Source: Bacteroidales bacterium KA00251 (GTDB lineage: Bacteria; Bacteroidota; Bacteroidia; Bacteroidales; Porphyromonadaceae). From it: a DNA stretch of 41,624 bases. The DNA lies in assembly GCA_001552775.1 (NCBI GenBank), contig KQ959253.1, forward strand, positions 133,001 through 174,624. Direction: 5' to 3'. Under the pieces are notes generated by a model, which saw only the letters and a program-made list of their open reading frames with translations, was not told the DNA's origin and did not search any database. The translations under genes were made by a program, and so were the position numbers. Of the stretch, positions 15,247 through 23,747 are shown in pieces; the stretch's first letter is position 1; every line of letters starts with the position of its first letter.

Positions 15247-16155
15247 TTACCTCAATTTTAAGATTGTATTGAGTACACGTGCGGTATGTATGAGTTTGTT
15301 GGTATTTACAGAGTAGATCTCTACACTCCACACGTGGGTTGTTTTGCCCCCATGTAGTAGGCGAGCTTCTGCACGCATGGTATCTCCTACTACGGCTCTT
15401 CCTACGTGATAACCACTAACCTGAGTGCCCACTTGTGTTTTGTCTTTGCCGATAATCGCCATACTCCCAAGCCCTGCCGCCGTTTCGGCTAGAGCTAGGT
15501 TGGCTCCACCGTGAAGGATGCCTAGAGGCTGAGCTGTCCAACTATCTACAGGCATTGTCATTTCCACATAGTTTTCTGCTACGATAGTTGCTGTCATACC
15601 GAGTCGTGCCATCAAGGTATTGGCAAACATTTTGTTGATCTCTTCTATCGTATAGGGAATGCCCGAAGTGTTGTTTCTAATATACTTGTCTACAAAGTGC
15701 TCTACGCCTCCATCGTCCGAGGAGTAGGTGACATATTGAGCAATGCTTTTTAATTGTTCATCAGCTTGAGCCATTGCCACTCCTAGTCCTGCACTTTGGA
15801 CCATCTGTGCATCAACAAGGTGTGCTCCAATAGCAATAATTTCTTCTGCTAGAAGATCTAGTTTATCCATAAAAAAGGTTACCATATTGGCATCTTTGTA
15901 TGCAACCTTTTTCTCTGTATGGCAATTGTAAAGCTCTCCCTCTTGAGGGGAAATTAAGTAGCCTCCATACTGTTTTAACTGTAGTTTTTCAGAAAGAGGT
16001 AGTAGCTCGTTTAGTGAGCTGTAGCCTACAACAACGAGGGTAATACCATACTTCGCCTGCACCTCCAGTAGACTTTTAAGGCCTTTAGGGCATAGACTTC
16101 CATCGCTTGTTGTAAGCGTGCCTTGTGGATTGATAAGTAAGAGTTTGTATTTCAC
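15247..16155 (-). CDS. Degenerate HAD domain fused to MenI-like hotdog thioesterase
   Basis: A 302-residue two-domain protein with a GTG start. Residues ~1-160 follow the Cof-type HAD layout (PKGLKSLLEVQAKYGITL, QYGGYLIS, then SAGLGVAMAQADEQLK and YSSDDGGVEHFV). But motif I reads NPQGT (9-13) instead of DxDGT, so both catalytic Asp are lost, and the late D-D metal motif is also missing; phosphatase activity is unlikely. Residues ~170-300 form a hotdog thioesterase with GILHGGANLALAE, including Glu224 at the catalytic position of E. coli YdiI (MenI), which hydrolyses DHNA-CoA in menaquinone synthesis. Substrate is therefore probably an aromatic acyl-CoA. The gene is 21 bp downstream of the barrel gene on the same strand. 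Confidence 0.8.
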   Translation of the reverse strand: MKYKLLLINPQGTLTTSDGSLCPKGLKSLLEVQAKYGITLVVVGYSSLNELLPLSEKLQLKQYGGYLISPQEGELYNCHTEKKVAYKDANMVTFFMDKLDLLAEEIIAIGAHLVDAQMVQSAGLGVAMAQADEQLKSIAQYVTYSSDDGGVEHFVDKYIRNNTSGIPYTIEEINKMFANTLMARLGMTATIVAENYVEMTMPVDSWTAQPLGILHGGANLALAETAAGLGSMAIIGKDKTQVGTQVSGYHVGRAVVGDTMRAEARLLHGGKTTHVWSVEIYSVNTNKLIHTARVLNTILKLR

Positions 16156-16176
16156 TGTATAAAAGAGATAGATCGG

Positions 16177-18027
16177 TTAAAAAAGAATGCTTCCACCGAG
16201 TAGAAAAGCTGCGGGAAAGTAGCGGTCGTGGTAGGCATAGGGGAATGTACGGACAATAAAGCAGGAGTTGCCTAATGATCCGTGAAGAGCAAAGTATGAG
16301 TTGATTCGATAGTTGGCACCAAAGAGTACTCTACCAAATGCAAGGTTTTTTTCTTTGAGTGTGGGGGTCGTGGGGGAGGTATGCTGTACACCATATCCCA
16401 AAAAGAGATCGGTATAGAGTGAAAGAGATTTCGTGGGCTTGTAGAGAAGAGAGAAAGAGGCCTCAAGAGGTACTACTCCTTCTGGATATACACTTTTTTT
16501 CTGAAGAGTATAGTGACGGTATGTGAGACTCCCCTTTAGAGTGAACTTATCGTGGAGGTTGTAGCTCATGGTAAACTTCCCATAGAGGAGACGAGAGTCT
16601 TCTTGGTAGGGAAGAAAAGCGATATAAGGCGGAGTATAGGATTCCCTACCTGAAAGCGTAAGAAGGCGAGGCGTAGCAAAGTTTTTTCCCTCAAGCTGGC
16701 TGTATCCGCCACTAAGCTGTAGTGAGATCCCATAACCAGCATTCAAGAGTAGCCCTAGCTCGGCATGCAGTTTTTTCCATTCTGGCTTGAGAGGAAATCC
16801 AGGAGCAAAAAAACGATTGTATAGATCGTCGCCAAAGCGATCGGGAATGTGTACTCCCCCCCCTGCCTTGGCGTAGAGACTTAGATACTTATTGAAGGTG
16901 AGGTAGCCGTCTAGATAGGGACTCAAACGAAACTTCCTAGGGGTAGCTTGAATCGCAAGAGGATTGCCATTGTCGTACACACTTCCTGATATTCCAAGGT
17001 TTGCACCAATTTGCAAGTGCCAAGGGTAAGCTCCAATGTAGCCATCTATACCAATATAAGGGGTAATGAGTTGACTATAGAAAAAGAAGTCTTTGTTGAG
17101 CAAAAACTCGTTTTTATAATAAGCCGCTGCAATTCCATAGGCATTGCTTCCATTCGTTGCAAGGGCACTTTCGGACTGAATCCCGATGTACCATAGAGAG
17201 CTGAGACGATGGTCGAATGCGCCCTGAAGAAGAAGATTAAAACGATTGGAAGCAGGGGAATGTGGAAGACTCTCCTCACGGAGTCTGGGGGTGAGGTGTG
17301 TATAATCGCTATGAAGGGCTAAATGAAACTTCCACGGATCCGACTCTTTCTGATAGTCGAGAGCGAGCTGTGCATAGAACTCATCGGCTTCTAATGGAGA
17401 GGTGTGTCGCTTACCAACCTCTGTTTCGGGGTTGAGTCCTGGACGATAAATTCCAAAGTAGTTGTAGCGATCGTGAGCAAAAGAAGTGCCGATTTCAAGT
17501 TGGTCACTAGCTGTGTGGTAAAGGTATCCTAGGGTACCCTCAGAAAGGTGACGATTGACTCTAGACTTTGTACCATTGCTGTAGGAAGACCAATTCCACG
17601 AAGAGCGGTGACTGGCATCCAGCACAAAGGAACTATGGGCATTGAGGGGTATATTCAGACCTGCATCCATCTGTAAGTTGGGACCAACGCCTCCTTGCAG
17701 GGCTACAAAACCTATTTTTGAAGGGTAGTTGGGGACGCTAGCTCGTGGACTAAGAAGAGGATGTCTTGGAATCGTAATTCGGGGAGTGAAGTCTCCTGTT
17801 GGTCGTGGAGCTGTCGGCTTGAGCCGAGTTACCTTGGGATTGTCAAATTGGTAGTTGGGCTCGAGTGGTTTTTGAGGGTCAATGATCGCTTCATGATCAC
17901 TTACGACGGAGAGTTCTCTGCTGAGACTATCAGTACGTTGTGCAGAAACTGGAATGCTCAGCAACAAGAGAATAGAAAATAAGAGGAGTGTTGCTAGCGA
18001 CAAGTTTCGAGTATCTTTTGTGTGCAT
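16177..18027 (-). CDS. Outer-membrane beta-barrel protein
   Basis: A 616-residue protein with a clear signal peptide (LLLFSILLLLSIPVSAQ). A proline-rich periplasmic segment (~45-105, with RLKPTAPRPTGDF and ITIPRHPLLSPR) is followed by ~500 residues of alternating aromatic and polar strands (LDASHRSSWNWSSYSNG; LYAKAGGGVHIPDRFGD) ending in an aromatic-containing strand (FLLGGSILF). This resembles the barrel part of a TonB-dependent receptor without the plug domain. It lies 21 bp after the large TPR gene, and the pair is probably a functional unit at the envelope. I do not recognise a specific family and propose no substrate. Confidence 0.7.
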   Translation of the reverse strand: MHTKDTRNLSLATLLLFSILLLLSIPVSAQRTDSLSRELSVVSDHEAIIDPQKPLEPNYQFDNPKVTRLKPTAPRPTGDFTPRITIPRHPLLSPRASVPNYPSKIGFVALQGGVGPNLQMDAGLNIPLNAHSSFVLDASHRSSWNWSSYSNGTKSRVNRHLSEGTLGYLYHTASDQLEIGTSFAHDRYNYFGIYRPGLNPETEVGKRHTSPLEADEFYAQLALDYQKESDPWKFHLALHSDYTHLTPRLREESLPHSPASNRFNLLLQGAFDHRLSSLWYIGIQSESALATNGSNAYGIAAAYYKNEFLLNKDFFFYSQLITPYIGIDGYIGAYPWHLQIGANLGISGSVYDNGNPLAIQATPRKFRLSPYLDGYLTFNKYLSLYAKAGGGVHIPDRFGDDLYNRFFAPGFPLKPEWKKLHAELGLLLNAGYGISLQLSGGYSQLEGKNFATPRLLTLSGRESYTPPYIAFLPYQEDSRLLYGKFTMSYNLHDKFTLKGSLTYRHYTLQKKSVYPEGVVPLEASFSLLYKPTKSLSLYTDLFLGYGVQHTSPTTPTLKEKNLAFGRVLFGANYRINSYFALHGSLGNSCFIVRTFPYAYHDRYFPAAFLLGGSILF

Positions 18028-18048
18028 GGTTATTCGTGAAGAAAGGGT

Positions 18049-21033
18049 TTACTTCTTAGCAGAGATGCGTTTGAGAGCTTGAGTAATGAGGAGGTGAATA
18101 TCGTCCTCGCGTTGAGGGTAGTTCTTTTGTAGACTGTTAAGGTATCCTTCTGCGGTTACGTTGTCGCCTTCGATGGCGTATAGCTCAGCTAGGAGAATGT
18201 AGCCTCTTGCCAGCCAATACTCGTGTGGTGTTCCCTCTTCTACAAACTGATTGAGCCGTTTTTTTGCTAGGGACAAGTTTTTCTTCTGGTAAATAAGGAT
18301 GCTAGCTTCATCCACGAGAGCTTCTGCGCCTTCTGCTGTTTGAAAGGTTTTTGAGACTTCGCTGAAGTCCTTAAGAGCCTCTTCATAAGAGCCTTTTTCT
18401 TGGAGTAAACGTCCTCTGAGTAGCCTTATTGAGGAGGTGTTTGCCTTGGCATGTGCTGTGAGTACTTCGTTGGCAAAGGGAAGTCCATCTTGTGTATTTC
18501 GTCCGAGTAGTGCTACATGGAGAGCCTTTTGTGCAAAATAGAGTTTCTTCTCTTCAAGCGTCTCCTCTTGAAAAGCTTGTCGGTAATGGCTGAATGCCTT
18601 ATTGAATTGCTTCTTTGAGACCTCTATTGAAGCCATCTTTTCATACATTACGAGACGTTGCTTTGCTGAAAGTTGTGAGGCCTGAAGGGCTACTGTTTCA
18701 TAAATCGAGTAGGCTTTTTCAGCGTTCCCTTGCTGCAGATATAGAGTAGCAAGAAGCAATCGCGCTTCATTGGCATCTGCTCCGCTTGGATAGCTTTTAA
18801 TAAAAGCTAGGAGTTGGGTCTCTGCCTCTGGGCTTTTTTGTGCATACGCCTTATGGGCAATGTCAAATGCAAGATTTCTAGTCTCCCCTTCGGAAAGCTT
18901 AAAGTGTCCATTGGAGTTTTGAATCGCTCCTTGCAAAATATCCATTCGCCCCTCTTCTCTGGAGATGCTCTTCAGGTTGTCAAACGCCTGTTGTGCTTCT
19001 TGTGAGTCAGGAGCTCTATTGATTAGGTTTTGATATTCTTGGATAGCTTGGTTGCTGCGGTTGGTGTTGAAGTAGAGGAGAGCAAGTCGCAGAGAGGCTT
19101 CTCTTCCTTCTTCAAAGTGGGGGTACTTTCTAATGGTTTCGTTGTAGGTAGACTCTGCTTTAGATACTTCGCCTGCCATAAGATAAGCCGCTCCTACATT
19201 AAGGTAGGCTTTGCGTGCATATGCATTGTCTTGTACGTTGGCAATGATAGAGCGAAGTGTGGCAATTTGGTCTGCATATTGCTTTCGGATCCCTAGAATC
19301 TCTGCTTTGCGAAGAAGAGCATAGGCCTCTGTCGCCTCGGCACTTCTATTGGACAAGTCGTAGGCAATAATTGCTTCGCTCAAGTTGCCTAATGCAAAGT
19401 AGCAGTCGCCAAGACGAGAGTAGGCATCTGATTTTCGACGATTGCTTACTGCACCTGAGTGTGAGAGATACTTATTGAAGGAGGATAGTGCAAACTTGAA
19501 CTGCTTCCTGTTGAATGCAATGTAGCCTAAGCGATAATACACCTCTGGAAGATTTGTAGCATTAGCCGAAGAAGGTAGTTTTGTAAAGTCGAGAAGAGCT
19601 TTGCTAGCCTGTTGCATGTGGTTTTGCTTTTCGTATAGCTCACTAGCTAGGAGCAAGCTTTCTCCATAGTACTTTGTGCTTACTCTAGGGAGAGCAAGTG
19701 CTTGTCGGAGGAGAGTCTCTGCTTCAGACAGTTGGTCGTTTTGCAAAGCTTTCCAGAGCCGGCGGTTGGCAACAAATTGCTCGGCCTCCTTAATAGGGTC
19801 CGTCTTTTTTCTTACACGCTGAAGGGATTGCCATGAGAAGTTGTAGTCGGTATTGGAAAGGTAAAACTCAACGAGAAACTGCTCCATAGTTGGGCGATGT
19901 ACGCTCTTGGGAAAGTCATTGAGGAATTGCTCCACGATCCGTACATCTTGTCCAAAATTACTCTGTTTTGTAGCACGCATTACGAGCGTCATTTCATACA
20001 TGGCCACTTCGCGTATTGAGCTTGTCGTGGTAGGTGTAGCGATGGATTCGTAGCTAGTGATAGCCTGTGAGTATAGTCCCCCTTCTCTTAGAGCACGGCT
20101 CAGATATAGGGTTGCCACTTCGCCCGTAGGCTTTGTCGCTTTGGTCGCTGGCCTTAGCACCGCTTGTGCACGATCGTATTGCTTTTCTTCAATAAGAGCT
20201 GCGCCATAGACTAGGCGATCTTCATCGGTAGTAATTGTGGATTCTTTTGAAAATAAAGGAGTAAAGAAAGCTATGGACTTTAGGCTGTTGCCCAATCGGT
20301 ATTGGCTATTGGCCATTATCTGCAGAAAGAGAGGAGAGCTAATTAGCTCTTTGTTGCTTTGTTGTAGTCTTCCTGCTTCAGTGCAAACTTTGTTGTAGTC
20401 TCCTTCGTAGTAGAGGGTCGCTAAATATCCAATGGTAGCATCTGTGGTAAAACGGTTGTCGCCTTGGAGTTCGTTATATAAACTTCGAGCTTCTCCTATT
20501 CTTCCTTCTGCGAGAAACTCACCAGCAAGATAGAGTCGAGCCACCTTGCCCCAGTATCCGTTGCTTTTTGCAGCACTTTCAAAAAGTGAGACAAGGGAGC
20601 TTGTGGTACGTTGTGTCTTAATAAGGCTAAAAGCCAAGCGCACTTTCCACTCTGCTAAGGCGTCACCTGTGAGTGCTTTTTCATCTACATTTTCAAGCGC
20701 ATGCCTAGCTCGGTTATAGTCTCCTTGATAAAGGTAAAGCGCGCCTTTGTATAAATTGAGTTCATCTCTGTGGCTATCTTGAGGGTATGCTCTAAGGTAG
20801 CGATTAATGCTGTGCAAGGCCTGCTCTCTTGAATAGCGACAAGTCGTAAGGGTAGCTGCTAGATCCTTATCTTCTGTTGAGGGTAAGAGCACGGGAGCCA
20901 AAAGCTCCATCCTTACTAGTTGCACTTCTCTAGCTCGCCAAGGCACGCTACTGGTGTCGTGTTGTGCACGGAGCAAAGGGCAAATCGTGACACAAAGAGT
21001 TAGAGTGAGAATAAATACAAATAGTTTTTTCAT
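18049..21033 (-). CDS. Large TPR-repeat periplasmic/outer-membrane-associated protein
   Basis: A 994-residue protein with a signal peptide (FVFILTLTLCVTICPLLRAQ). Nearly all the rest is helical tetratricopeptide-type repeats, for example FYFALGNLSEAIIAYDLSN-like units (here DCYFALGNLSEAIIAYDLS), AYLMAGEVSKAESTYNETI and LLYFNTNRSNQAIQEYQNLI, spaced about 34-38 residues. TPR solenoids hold partner proteins, and the downstream barrel gene is the natural candidate partner. A strong Shine-Dalgarno AAGGAGG (21041-21047), 7 bp before the ATG, fixes the start and is unusual in a phylum that mostly lacks it. A -7 element lies at 21059-21066. No enzymatic domain was seen. Confidence 0.85.
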   Translation of the reverse strand: MKKLFVFILTLTLCVTICPLLRAQHDTSSVPWRAREVQLVRMELLAPVLLPSTEDKDLAATLTTCRYSREQALHSINRYLRAYPQDSHRDELNLYKGALYLYQGDYNRARHALENVDEKALTGDALAEWKVRLAFSLIKTQRTTSSLVSLFESAAKSNGYWGKVARLYLAGEFLAEGRIGEARSLYNELQGDNRFTTDATIGYLATLYYEGDYNKVCTEAGRLQQSNKELISSPLFLQIMANSQYRLGNSLKSIAFFTPLFSKESTITTDEDRLVYGAALIEEKQYDRAQAVLRPATKATKPTGEVATLYLSRALREGGLYSQAITSYESIATPTTTSSIREVAMYEMTLVMRATKQSNFGQDVRIVEQFLNDFPKSVHRPTMEQFLVEFYLSNTDYNFSWQSLQRVRKKTDPIKEAEQFVANRRLWKALQNDQLSEAETLLRQALALPRVSTKYYGESLLLASELYEKQNHMQQASKALLDFTKLPSSANATNLPEVYYRLGYIAFNRKQFKFALSSFNKYLSHSGAVSNRRKSDAYSRLGDCYFALGNLSEAIIAYDLSNRSAEATEAYALLRKAEILGIRKQYADQIATLRSIIANVQDNAYARKAYLNVGAAYLMAGEVSKAESTYNETIRKYPHFEEGREASLRLALLYFNTNRSNQAIQEYQNLINRAPDSQEAQQAFDNLKSISREEGRMDILQGAIQNSNGHFKLSEGETRNLAFDIAHKAYAQKSPEAETQLLAFIKSYPSGADANEARLLLATLYLQQGNAEKAYSIYETVALQASQLSAKQRLVMYEKMASIEVSKKQFNKAFSHYRQAFQEETLEEKKLYFAQKALHVALLGRNTQDGLPFANEVLTAHAKANTSSIRLLRGRLLQEKGSYEEALKDFSEVSKTFQTAEGAEALVDEASILIYQKKNLSLAKKRLNQFVEEGTPHEYWLARGYILLAELYAIEGDNVTAEGYLNSLQKNYPQREDDIHLLITQALKRISAKK

Positions 21034-21040
21034 CGTGAGG

Positions 21041-21047
21041 CCTCCTT
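21041..21047 (-). promoter_or_regulatory. Strong ribosome binding site of TPR gene
   Basis: The minus strand reads AAGGAGG with 7 bp to the ATG at 21033. Most genes in this window have no comparable Shine-Dalgarno sequence. Confidence 0.7.
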
Positions 21048-21058
21048 AAATGCTGCTT

Positions 21059-21066
21059 CAAAGATA
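21059..21066 (-). promoter_or_regulatory. -7 element for TPR-barrel-thioesterase operon
   Basis: The minus strand reads TATCTTTG, an exact -7 match 26 bp before the ATG at 21033. It separates this operon from the HU-related gene upstream. Confidence 0.5.
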
Positions 21067-21222
21067 CAAAAAACCGCTCTTCTTGCGGAGAAGTAAAGGC
21101 AGAAGGACAAGTATAGAACTAAGGACAAGCAGATGCTTTGCAAAAAGTTAAGGAAAGCTGCGACTTTGTGGTATGGAGATGTCTTGTAAGCCCCGCGATT
21201 GTCTGCGCGCAAGTATACTGTT

Positions 21223-21609
21223 TCATTCCTCTTGTACAATTTGGTAGGATATGCCCTCAAGATAGCGTTTCAATTCTGGCTTTGGAAGAAATGAAATAGA
21301 GCGAGGACTGAGATCTTGTACTGTGAGTGTCTTGGGATCTTCTACACCTCGCGACTTGAAGGTCGCCTTAAATGTACCCAGGTGGTCGAGTTCTACAATC
21401 TCGCCCAACTGAATGCGCTCACCAATAATTTGCTGTAGGGTGATGAGTGTGTTCACTACATCGCCACGGCTGAGACTAGTTCTCTGCTCAATCATCTCAG
21501 CAATGGTATCGAGTCCTATTTTATTCCGTCTTGTGGGCTGCAAAGAGAAAATATGCTTAGCCTTGCTCCCTGTTTTTAGGTTGCGTTGTTTTTTTAGTTT
21601 GAAGTACAT
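21223..21609 (-). CDS. HU-related DNA-binding protein (Bacteroidales type)
   Basis: 128 residues from the ATG at 21609. The frame is open further upstream, but those codons read through AT-rich sequence next to the minisatellite, and the MYFKLKKQRN start fits the Bacteroidetes HU-related family. The core has the HU/IHF features: a helical dimerisation part (DTIAEMIEQRTSLSRGDVV), LGEIVELDHLGTFKATFKSR at the start of the DNA-clamping beta arm, and a C-terminal tail unlike classical HU. Such proteins bend or compact DNA. The 22-bp array at 21675-21758, with phased A/T tracts, lies in its upstream region, where its promoter would be expected; no TAnnTTTG was found. Confidence 0.85.
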   Translation of the reverse strand: MYFKLKKQRNLKTGSKAKHIFSLQPTRRNKIGLDTIAEMIEQRTSLSRGDVVNTLITLQQIIGERIQLGEIVELDHLGTFKATFKSRGVEDPKTLTVQDLSPRSISFLPKPELKRYLEGISYQIVQEE

Positions 21610-21674
21610 GGCGTGTTGAAATATAGCGTATCTATTGTTGACTTTTATAGGAAGGCATGTCGACAAGTACCAAA

Positions 21675-21758
21675 ATTTTTCCAAAAATGTGGATCCAGTT
21701 TTCTATAAAACTGGATCCATATTTTTGTAAAGTGGGTCCACTTTTTGGAGGAGTATCC
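21675..21758. repeat. 22-bp-period array with 13-bp palindrome
   Basis: Four A/T-rich units end in GGATCC, GGATCC, GGGTCC and GTATCC, with lengths 22, 22, 21 and 19 bp (ends at 21696, 21718, 21739, 21758). Units 1 and 2 together build a perfect inverted repeat TGGATCCAGTTTT (21690-21702) / AAAACTGGATCCA (21707-21719) with a 4-nt loop and T-runs on both sides, so it can also serve as a bidirectional terminator for the LRR gene. A second short palindrome AAAGTGG/CCACTTT lies in units 3-4. Confidence 0.75.
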
Positions 21759-21845
21759 AGTATCCTTTTCCAAGCATACCTAATGAACGAGAGTATGCTA
21801 AGGGGAAATTTTACCGAAACTCCTTCTTCGCACTCAGTGGTGAGC

Positions 21846-23660
21846 TTATCGCACGATACTTGTGGTATAGGTTTCACCTGCTGTAGTGAGTAGTACTACC
21901 CAGTAGCTACCTTGTGGCAAGTGAGAGAGCGAAAAAATGGGGTTTCCATTGACTTTTTGTGCCATTACCTTTTCTCCCTTTCCATTGAAAATCCAGAGGC
22001 TTTCCACCTCTTCGGCATGGGCAATATGCAAGAGATCTTCCACTTTTGTGGGGTAAACATAGGGTGTCTTTCGGTTTTCTGTCACCTTCTCGGTATTGGT
22101 AGCACCATCTACATAAAGTATAATTTTACCTGAAGCGAGCATAGGAGCAAGGATTTCTTTCTCTTCACTTCTTAGTGATTTTTCATTGTTGGAGAGTTCT
22201 CCCGTAGGGTCATCGCCAAAGTAGTCTGTTACGACTAAGCAAATGTATCCATGAGCTACTGCCTTATCGGCATTTTTGATCTCTAGAATTGGAGAATTGG
22301 GGCTATTGGGGACCTCTTCCATGGTTTGGGTATTGTACCACTTGTAGTTAAGCTTAATGCTACTGGGGTGCTCTATGGGAATTGTAGCATCCAATTGGGC
22401 TGTTTCTCCTGAAGCAACCTTTACCTCACGAGTTGCAAAATAGGGCTTTTGGAGACCAAAGTAGAAGCGTGTATCTTTGCTTTTACCAAAGCTATCCCAC
22501 CCTTCAAAGTCTGCGAAGTAAAAGTGATTGAAAGATACTCTTACAGTTTCTAGCTCGGATAATAGCGCATGTTTTAGCTGTACTTTCCCACTTAGTTCAT
22601 TGTGTTCAAGGGACACATCATTTAGCTCCTTGGCTTCACTCCATTCTGCAGGTATGGTACCTGTCAACTTGTTGTGGCTAAGTGCAAGTCTTTGGAGGTG
22701 AGGAGGTAGCTTTTTAGGAAGTTCGCCAGATATATTGTTGTGATCCGCAAAAAAAGTTTCTAGCTGGAGTAGTGTACTAAGATCATCTGGTAGTACTCCT
22801 TCGAGCTTATTGTTGGAAAGACTGATCCGCTTTACGTCGTTGAGAGCTGTAATCCACATTGGAAAGCGTCCTGTAAACTGGTTTTCGTTGAGGAAGAATC
22901 TGCCATAGAAACCATTCATGGGGTCAAACGTAATGTTTGTAATAGCGGATAGGTTAGGGATCTCTCCAGAGAGCTTATTGTCTTGTAATGAAAGGTCTTT
23001 GAGCTTGGTACAATTGTTGAGCGAGGCTGGTAGAGTGCCCTCCACAAGGTTTCCTGAAATGTCGAAATATTCCAGATCCGTACACTTGCCAATTCCTTCA
23101 TTGATGTTACCTTTCATACCTGAATAAGAGGCATCAAAGTAGTAGAGAAGAGGCATTTCCGCAAAATCAGGCATTGTGGCTGTAAAGCCATTGGGGTCTT
23201 TTGTCTGATTGAGCATGCTTAGATTGAGTACGCGTAACTGCTTAAAACTATTGAGTGAAGGAAGAGCACCTGTAAATGAGCAGTATGTAAGAGAAAGTGC
23301 TTCAAGTTTGGAAAGGGATGTAATATCTTTGGGCACAGCCCCTTTGAGATTGGGGTTCTGATCTAAAACGAGCCCTTCCAAAAAAGGCAAGGCGGGAAAT
23401 ACACCTTCTGGGAGTGTACCATTGAGGAGGGCTCCACTAAGGTTTACAATCACAACATGTCCATTGCTGATGGTTATCCCAGACCACTTGTCTGGAGATT
23501 GTGTGATGTCCCAACGCAATTGGGGTTCCCAGTTAGCTCCGTCTGTGGCCTTGTAGATTGCCAGTAGTGCTTCTTTTTCTTCTTGGGGAATCTGTGCCCA
23601 CAAAGAAGTCGCTCCTATAGTGCAAAGGAGTAAGGAAAGTGTCAGAAAGATTCTTTTCAT
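21846..23660 (-). CDS. Secreted leucine-rich-repeat protein with T9SS sorting domain
   Basis: 604 residues from the ATG at 23660; the frame is open 29 codons upstream, but the signal peptide (FLTLSLLLCTIGATSLWAQ) follows this Met directly. Residues ~25-90 form a cap with EALLAIYKATDGANW, typical of Bacteroidetes LRR proteins. Some twelve plant-type LRRs follow (LSLQDNKLSGEIPNLS; LALSHNKLTGTIPAEW). Then comes an Ig-like segment (~415-520, with VASGETAQLDATIP and KWYNTQTMEEVP). A T9SS type A domain begins at YVYPTKVEDLLHIAHAEEV. It should be exposed on the surface and bind protein or glycan ligands. It is 87 bp downstream of the permease gene; no terminator lies between them. Confidence 0.88.
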   Translation of the reverse strand: MKRIFLTLSLLLCTIGATSLWAQIPQEEKEALLAIYKATDGANWEPQLRWDITQSPDKWSGITISNGHVVIVNLSGALLNGTLPEGVFPALPFLEGLVLDQNPNLKGAVPKDITSLSKLEALSLTYCSFTGALPSLNSFKQLRVLNLSMLNQTKDPNGFTATMPDFAEMPLLYYFDASYSGMKGNINEGIGKCTDLEYFDISGNLVEGTLPASLNNCTKLKDLSLQDNKLSGEIPNLSAITNITFDPMNGFYGRFFLNENQFTGRFPMWITALNDVKRISLSNNKLEGVLPDDLSTLLQLETFFADHNNISGELPKKLPPHLQRLALSHNKLTGTIPAEWSEAKELNDVSLEHNELSGKVQLKHALLSELETVRVSFNHFYFADFEGWDSFGKSKDTRFYFGLQKPYFATREVKVASGETAQLDATIPIEHPSSIKLNYKWYNTQTMEEVPNSPNSPILEIKNADKAVAHGYICLVVTDYFGDDPTGELSNNEKSLRSEEKEILAPMLASGKIILYVDGATNTEKVTENRKTPYVYPTKVEDLLHIAHAEEVESLWIFNGKGEKVMAQKVNGNPIFSLSHLPQGSYWVVLLTTAGETYTTSIVR

Positions 23661-23747
23661 AGATGGAACTGTTTTTTTTGCTAATCGTGATTGGTTAAAA
23701 GATAGTGAAAAGTTTGAGAGTGATTTCTGCCTTATAGTGAAGCACAA

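Noticed and set aside
21632-21877. Gene between the LRR and HU-related genes
   Set aside because: The frame is made of the 22-bp-period array and overlaps the end of the LRR gene.
23661-23747. Longer N-terminus for the LRR protein
   Set aside because: It would place 29 non-hydrophobic residues before a perfect signal peptide; the ATG at 23660 is the natural start.
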